Of a stretch of 64,000 nucleotides of DNA, positions 59,811 to 64,000 are shown piece by piece. The notes under the pieces were generated by a model. It saw only the letters and a program-made list of their open reading frames with translations. It made no database searches and was not told where the DNA came from. Both the position numbers and the translations under genes were made by a program. Location: positions 124,001 to 188,000 of the forward strand of contig JAFWLB010000003.1 in NCBI GenBank assembly GCA_017514025.1, in the 5' to 3' direction. Each line of letters opens with the position of its first letter. Position 1 is the stretch's first letter. The DNA is from Candidatus Saccharimonadota bacterium (lineage in GTDB: Bacteria > Patescibacteriota > Saccharimonadia > Saccharimonadales > Saccharimonadaceae).

Positions 59811-60854
59811 CAATACTTCACAGGTAAATTCAAGTGACTCGTAATTTGTCTGGATACCGCCCCGCGTCTTATCAACGCTACCTTCTTTATCGACCGGCAA
59901 GAAATAAGTAGCCGCGCTAGTCGAAGTTATCGCCTCCGCATCAACTTCAAGATTTCGCTCCTCAACTGGTTCCGCTGTTGAAGCGTCGTTGCCACTATAA
60001 GTGACCGATTCCACCAGGCTAACTGTGCTCAATGCGTCGTTATCATCAAAAGTTGCCGAAATTTTCAGCGTGCCCTCAGTCGCATTGGTATATTTTGCCA
60101 ATTCCGCTGCCGTCATTGCCCGCGCACAACTCAGTGTCCCCGCTTCTGCCAAATCACTATCCGTAGTCGCTTCATCACCATCACTACCCTCAGTGTCATC
60201 GTCAATCACTACCGGATTATTTGGCGTAGTCGAAACCGGTGGATTACTCGTCGGGTTGCTCGTCAGCTGGAATATCAACACCCCGGCAAGTGCCACCACA
60301 ATCAAAGCCGCCACCACAATCAAAGCAATCAAGGTAGTCTTGTTCGCCTTCTTCTTTGGCGCTGCTACTCCTGCCGCACCAGCCGCCGCTGTATCTGGCT
60401 GCGTAGCTGGATCATTAAACGCTACGCTCGGAGTCTGTTTGTCATCACTATTCACAAACGGATTTGCCGCCGCACCAGCTGCCATATCTACCGGCTCTGA
60501 CGCTGGAGCTTGCGCTTCTGCTGGCCCATTCACAGCTGAACCAATCGAACCCGGCACCGGCTCTGCCGCCTTCATCGGAGCCTTTAATTCTTCTTCTACT
60601 GGATCTGGCTCTGGCGCTGGTTCTGGTCGCATAATCGGATCCGTCGCCGCCAAACCATCCGATTGTGCCGTAGGATTACCGGTCGGATTAATAATCGGGT
60701 TCACTGGCGGAGTCGTCATCCCACCTGCCGCCGTTGATGGCGTAGGTGCACTCGCGGCTCCAGGCGCCGCCGGCGCTGCATTAGCTGCCGGATTTGGTGC
60801 TACCGGCTCTGGTGCCGGATTAGCATTTGGTGTTGGATTGCTGTTTGGATCCAT
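59808..60854 (-). CDS. Membrane-anchored Pro/Ala-rich protein, unknown function
   Basis: 348 aa. A Pro/Ala/Asn-rich disordered cytoplasmic part (1-170) is followed by KKKANKT, one transmembrane helix (173-196) and an extracytoplasmic domain (200-348) with two Cys (LSCARAM, FTCEVL) that may form a disulfide. Proteins of this layout are common in Saccharibacteria, but their function is unknown. AAGGAAAG precedes the ATG. Confidence 0.7.
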   Translation of the reverse strand: MDPNSNPTPNANPAPEPVAPNPAANAAPAAPGAASAPTPSTAAGGMTTPPVNPIINPTGNPTAQSDGLAATDPIMRPEPAPEPDPVEEELKAPMKAAEPVPGSIGSAVNGPAEAQAPASEPVDMAAGAAANPFVNSDDKQTPSVAFNDPATQPDTAAAGAAGVAAPKKKANKTTLIALIVVAALIVVALAGVLIFQLTSNPTSNPPVSTTPNNPVVIDDDTEGSDGDEATTDSDLAEAGTLSCARAMTAAELAKYTNATEGTLKISATFDDNDALSTVSLVESVTYSGNDASTAEPVEERNLEVDAEAITSTSAATYFLPVDKEGSVDKTRGGIQTNYESLEFTCEVL

Positions 60855-60934
60855 TTTCTCTTTCCTTCAAAATTAATTTTTTAAATATAATGCTTTTGTT
60901 TATTATATCACACATTCGTAAAAATCAAAATCTA

Positions 60935-62776
60935 TTATCTTCCTCCAAATCCTCCACCACCGCCCCCGCCGCCGGAAAATCCACCACCCCCACCACCAGA
61001 AAATCCAGACGACGAACCTCCGCCCGAACTAGACATCATCGTCGCAGTAGTAGCATACGCAGCAGTACTACGCATCATCCGTGAAATCTCGTAAGCCGTC
61101 AACTCTCGCATCAAATAATCTGGCTCGTCAATTTCTTTCACTTTACAATACTCCTTCATCTCCGCCATCCAACTTTCCTCCAATCCAAACACCGCCGCAT
61201 ACGGCAATAATTTCTCATACAATCTCACAATCCCTGTCGCTGAAGTATCTGCACCTTTTACACTTTGCAAAAACTTCAACCGTTCCGCCTCCGCCATCCT
61301 GATGTATAATTCCAGCCCCTCCATATATCTTGCCATCTCCAACCCCCTATTGGTATGACCCGCATATTTTCGCACTCTGCTATTCAAATAAACTATTATA
61401 GCCGTACTCACCGCTATCATTCCTAGCACCGTAAGGTAAAAACCTCCATAAAACACCATGACTTTTCCATAGCTCCCACCCGCAGTCACCATGTCTGCCA
61501 ACACTCCCAACAAGAAATAGCTAGCCGCAATCACCATCACTTCATACACGAATATTCTCGACCACACTCCTGACGCTCCCCCTCCACTACTACCCATCCT
61601 GTACTTATCTTCCACCAACCCATCTTTTTTTAAATCTCCCAAAATCTTATTTTCCATTGTTTTCTTCAGGGTCAACAATTTACTATCCGCCGCATACCTC
61701 TTTACTTCAATAGCATCTCCCGCCTTCACCCGCGTTCCACCATTCAGTATCGCCAAAAGATCCGCATACTCGCCCGCCACATCCTTTTTCACCAGAATAC
61801 TCCATTTTTTCTTTTCGCCCTTTTGCAGCTCAATCTTTCGTTCTGTCGCTAGCCCTAGCAGCATCGCCACCTTCACATCCTTCTTCTTGCCTAAATAAAT
61901 CTCCGTCATCTCCGCTAGGCTATACTCTCGGTTTGGCTGATACTCCGGTTTTACAAACAATCCTTTGTAATACTTTTCCTTTGCCTGTGATTTCAAAAAC
62001 TTCCTCACTGCTAAACCTATTGACACTACACACAACACCCCTACTCCCACTGCCAACCATACATAAGCGTAATCCTTTTCCGGTGTCGGCACTACATAAC
62101 TCCCCGGCATGAGCTCCACATCAAAAGTCAAATTTTCATAGCTACCTAAGCTCATCGCCACAAACTCCACCCCATCGCTAATCTCCGTAGTTTCACATCT
62201 ATCCTGCCCGCTCTGACCGTATTTTCCCACATAACACCAACTCTTGCCACTCCATACCCCCGCATCCTCAAAATGCACTCTAGCCGTCACCTTGTTAAAC
62301 CTCTGCCTGGCCCCATTGCCATTCGTATCCCAATACAACTCTTGATAACTACCAAAATCCGTTACTACTTTTTCAAATTCATACTCAAACTGATAAACTT
62401 GCTCCCCCGTCACATATTCTTCTGTACCAGTACAAACATTATAATAATTGTTCTCTTTTTCAATACTATAAATCGCCTCCGCCACCCCGTTTCGCGTCAC
62501 TTTAATATCCTCACGCGTCAAATTCGGCAATGTAATGTTTACTCCATTCTGATTTGTAAACAAAATCTGCCGACAAATCCCTTTATTTTGATTAAAATCC
62601 GGAAATACCGCCGTCACATTTTCTACTACCTTAAGATGCGATATCCCCTCCGCATCTTTACTCAAATAATAATCCCCCGTAAAATCACTAAAATAAAAAT
62701 CATTCACATCCGCATACACTGGTACTGCAAACACCGCCGGCATTACCAATATCAAAACACCTATCCACTTCTTCAT
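60935..62776 (-). CDS. DUF2207-family membrane protein with Gly-rich tail
   Basis: 613 aa. The signal peptide (1-22, cleavage near VYA-DV) is followed by an extracytoplasmic beta domain (25-230), a TM at about 237-258, a cytoplasmic winged-helix-like region (280-385) and two more TMs (about 405-460). The C-terminal tail has SSSGFSGGGGGGFSGGGG-type repeats. The order matches DUF2207. The function is unknown. TGATATAAT ends 6 nt before the ATG. Confidence 0.82.
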   Translation of the reverse strand: MKKWIGVLILVMPAVFAVPVYADVNDFYFSDFTGDYYLSKDAEGISHLKVVENVTAVFPDFNQNKGICRQILFTNQNGVNITLPNLTREDIKVTRNGVAEAIYSIEKENNYYNVCTGTEEYVTGEQVYQFEYEFEKVVTDFGSYQELYWDTNGNGARQRFNKVTARVHFEDAGVWSGKSWCYVGKYGQSGQDRCETTEISDGVEFVAMSLGSYENLTFDVELMPGSYVVPTPEKDYAYVWLAVGVGVLCVVSIGLAVRKFLKSQAKEKYYKGLFVKPEYQPNREYSLAEMTEIYLGKKKDVKVAMLLGLATERKIELQKGEKKKWSILVKKDVAGEYADLLAILNGGTRVKAGDAIEVKRYAADSKLLTLKKTMENKILGDLKKDGLVEDKYRMGSSGGGASGVWSRIFVYEVMVIAASYFLLGVLADMVTAGGSYGKVMVFYGGFYLTVLGMIAVSTAIIVYLNSRVRKYAGHTNRGLEMARYMEGLELYIRMAEAERLKFLQSVKGADTSATGIVRLYEKLLPYAAVFGLEESWMAEMKEYCKVKEIDEPDYLMRELTAYEISRMMRSTAAYATTATMMSSSGGGSSSGFSGGGGGGFSGGGGGGGGFGGR

Positions 62777-62782
62777 ATTTTT

Positions 62783-62814
62783 ATTATATCAAATCATAAC
62801 GCTTATGTTATAAT
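62783..62814. promoter_or_regulatory. Divergent leaderless-type promoters (DUF2207 gene and ldh)
   Basis: Minus TATAAT (62783-62788) and plus TGTTATAAT (hexamer 62809-62814). Each hexamer ends exactly 6 nt from its ATG, so the 44-bp gap would be almost fully used by two -10 elements. Confidence 0.75.
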
Positions 62815-62820
62815 AATTAC

Positions 62821-63732
62821 ATGAATAATAAAATTATGATCGTGGGGACTGGCAATGTTGGCGCTTCCATCGCCTTTGCTTTACTCAACCAACGCACCGC
62901 CGTCAATGAAATCGTTTTGACTGACATCATCGCTAGCGACGCCGAAGGTGAAGCTATGGACTTAAAAGACGCCCTCGCCGTTTCCCCTAGTTATGTCAAA
63001 ATCAGCCACGGCACCTACAAGGATGCTCGCGATTGTGACGTCGTCGTCATTACCGCCGGAGCCGCTCAAAAACCTGGCGAAACCCGCATGGCTCTTCTCA
63101 AAAAAAACGTCAACATCTTAAAGGGCATGATCGAACAAATCATGGCCTCCGGTTTCAACGGTATTTTCTTAGTAGTATCTAACCCCATGGACGTTCTGAC
63201 TTATTTCACTTATAAATTTTCCGGTCTTCCCGCCGAAAAAGTCCTCGGCTCTGGTACTGTCCTAGATAGCGCTCGTCTCAGAACCCGCATCGCCAGCTAT
63301 CTAGATATCAATCCCAAATCTGTCCACGCTCACCAAATCGGCGAACACGGCGACACCGAACTAACATTATGGTCTCTCGCCGACGTTGGTGGTCAGCCTA
63401 TCACCGAGTTATTACCTGCCAAAGTTCGCACCGACATTTCCAATTTCGTCAAAAACGAAGCCTACGACATCATCGACAAAAAGGGTGCTACTTATTACGG
63501 CATCGCCACTTGCGTCGCCCAAATCCTCAACGCCATTTTAAACGACGAACACCGTGTCCTCGCCGTCTCCTCGCTTGATCCTTTCTCGGACACTTCTTTC
63601 GGCTTTCCTTCGGTCATCGGTCGTAGTGGCGTCATCCGCCGCCTCGACCTCACTCTCTCCGAAAAAGAAGGTGTCGCCTTGCAAAAATCCATCAACACTC
63701 TCAAGAAGGCGATCTCCTCTATCAAATTTTAA
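62821..63732 (+). CDS. ldh: L-lactate dehydrogenase
   Basis: 303 aa. It has a Rossmann GTGNVGASIA, substrate residues Gln83 (AAQKPGETR, lactate rather than malate specificity) and Arg89, catalytic Asp149/Arg152 and His176 in IGEHGDTE. It converts pyruvate to lactate and regenerates NAD+, the end step of fermentation. Leaderless arrangement. Confidence 0.94.
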   Translation: MNNKIMIVGTGNVGASIAFALLNQRTAVNEIVLTDIIASDAEGEAMDLKDALAVSPSYVKISHGTYKDARDCDVVVITAGAAQKPGETRMALLKKNVNILKGMIEQIMASGFNGIFLVVSNPMDVLTYFTYKFSGLPAEKVLGSGTVLDSARLRTRIASYLDINPKSVHAHQIGEHGDTELTLWSLADVGGQPITELLPAKVRTDISNFVKNEAYDIIDKKGATYYGIATCVAQILNAILNDEHRVLAVSSLDPFSDTSFGFPSVIGRSGVIRRLDLTLSEKEGVALQKSINTLKKAISSIKF

Positions 63733-64000
63733 CTACTGTAGCGACTGAAAATAGAGCATCAGCTCTTCTCGCACAAAATCATCTTCTACTTTTTCCAGTT
63801 CTTCCAAAAACTTCGGTGCCTGTTTTTCTAGTCTCGCCCGCCGGTATTTTTCATAATCCTCTTGCTCCGCTTCCGAAAGCGCCGTAGGAAAATTCCGTCC
63901 CTTATAATGCAATAACAATTCTGGTAAACGCGCATCATCAAATTCTGGATGGAAATCCGCCAGTTTATTAACATCCGCCGCCCGTACCGCCACCGTCTTC
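63733..64000 (-). CDS. sbcB: Exodeoxyribonuclease I C-terminus (partial)
   Basis: The frame is open to the window edge (88 codons visible), so the gene starts beyond 64000. LPELLLHYKGRNFPTALSEA matches the ELLFRYRARNFP-type block near the end of SbcB/ExoI, a 3'-5' single-strand DNA exonuclease. The nuclease domain is not in view. It converges on ldh, with stops abutting. Confidence 0.8.
   Translation of the reverse strand, partial: KTVAVRAADVNKLADFHPEFDDARLPELLLHYKGRNFPTALSEAEQEDYEKYRRARLEKQAPKFLEELEKVEDDFVREELMLYFQSLQ

Noticed and set aside
60001-60876. 291-aa plus-strand frame with hydrophobic stretches
   Set aside because: It is antisense to the Pro/Ala-rich membrane protein, which has a proper Shine-Dalgarno; the Ala/Ser/Gly bias is the mirror of that gene.
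1-64000. CRISPR array or prophage
   Set aside because: No regularly spaced repeats, Cas proteins, integrase, terminase or capsid genes are visible, so the DGR is not in an evident phage.
1-64000. Alternative genetic code with UGA as Gly
   Set aside because: Genes end at TGA where expected, for example at 166-168, and recognised proteins need no UGA readthrough.

Overview
The window looks like the chromosome of a small-genome bacterium of the Candidate Phyla Radiation (Patescibacteria), most likely Candidatus Saccharibacteria (TM7). This is an inference. It rests on tight gene packing, short or truncated versions of several enzymes (GpsA of 259 aa, a 219-aa DNA polymerase III delta'-like protein), recurrent 1-4 nt gene overlaps, surface proteins of types common in these genomes, and use of TGA as a stop (so not the UGA=Gly code of Gracilibacteria or Absconditabacteria).

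Layout. 1-6 kb: glycosyltransferase end, GH57 glycosidase, L33, a small zinc-finger protein, a UvrD-type helicase-nuclease and GpsA. 6.1-10.6 kb: a complete diversity-generating retroelement (DGR) with accessory gene, DGR-type reverse transcriptase, template repeat (TR), and a secreted target protein whose last 62 codons form the variable repeat (VR). 10.7-21 kb: a candidate small RNA, surface and membrane proteins, RmuC, tRNAs Thr/Tyr/Thr/Ala, SDR and rubrerythrin, RluA, TrpS, CotH and a sortase. 21-25 kb: HD hydrolase, then thyA-folA-glyA. 25-39 kb: rpsI-rplM-rplQ-rpoA-rpsD-rpsK-rpsM-rpmJ-infA, a second sortase, secY, rpoC-rpoB, and divergent rpsP-khpA. 39-46 kb: a second candidate small RNA, rnc, NUDIX, nusB, rpmF, a SpoU methyltransferase, a Sua5-like gene, leuS, a glutaredoxin and a glycosyltransferase. 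46-54 kb: ctpA, a CHAP hydrolase, ftsX-ftsE, pheT-pheS. 54-64 kb: large membrane proteins, an aquaporin-like channel, metG, a DUF2207 protein, ldh and the end of sbcB.

The DGR is the standout system. TR (8254-8486) and VR (8828-9060) are 233 bp each, align without gaps, and differ at 13 positions. All 13 are adenines of the TR in the target coding sense. They change 11 codons, nearly all AAC in the TR, in the C-terminal C-type-lectin-like domain of an exported protein. The reverse transcriptase carries the DGR hallmark IGNLTSQ in place of the usual QGxxxSP, plus YVDD. RT and TR are convergent and separated by a hairpin. A 14-nt stretch of the putative TR leader is complementary to the strand just past the end of the VR.

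Global patterns. Many genes have a -10 box exactly 6 nt before the start codon, usually as an extended -10 (TGnTATAAT). This places +1 on the A of ATG and predicts widespread leaderless mRNAs. L32, L33, L36, S4 and both zinc sites of RpoC lack their usual cysteines, although LeuRS and rubrerythrin keep theirs. The metabolic genes fit a fermentative, host-dependent cell that recycles folate for dTMP, makes lactate and invests in a diversified surface.
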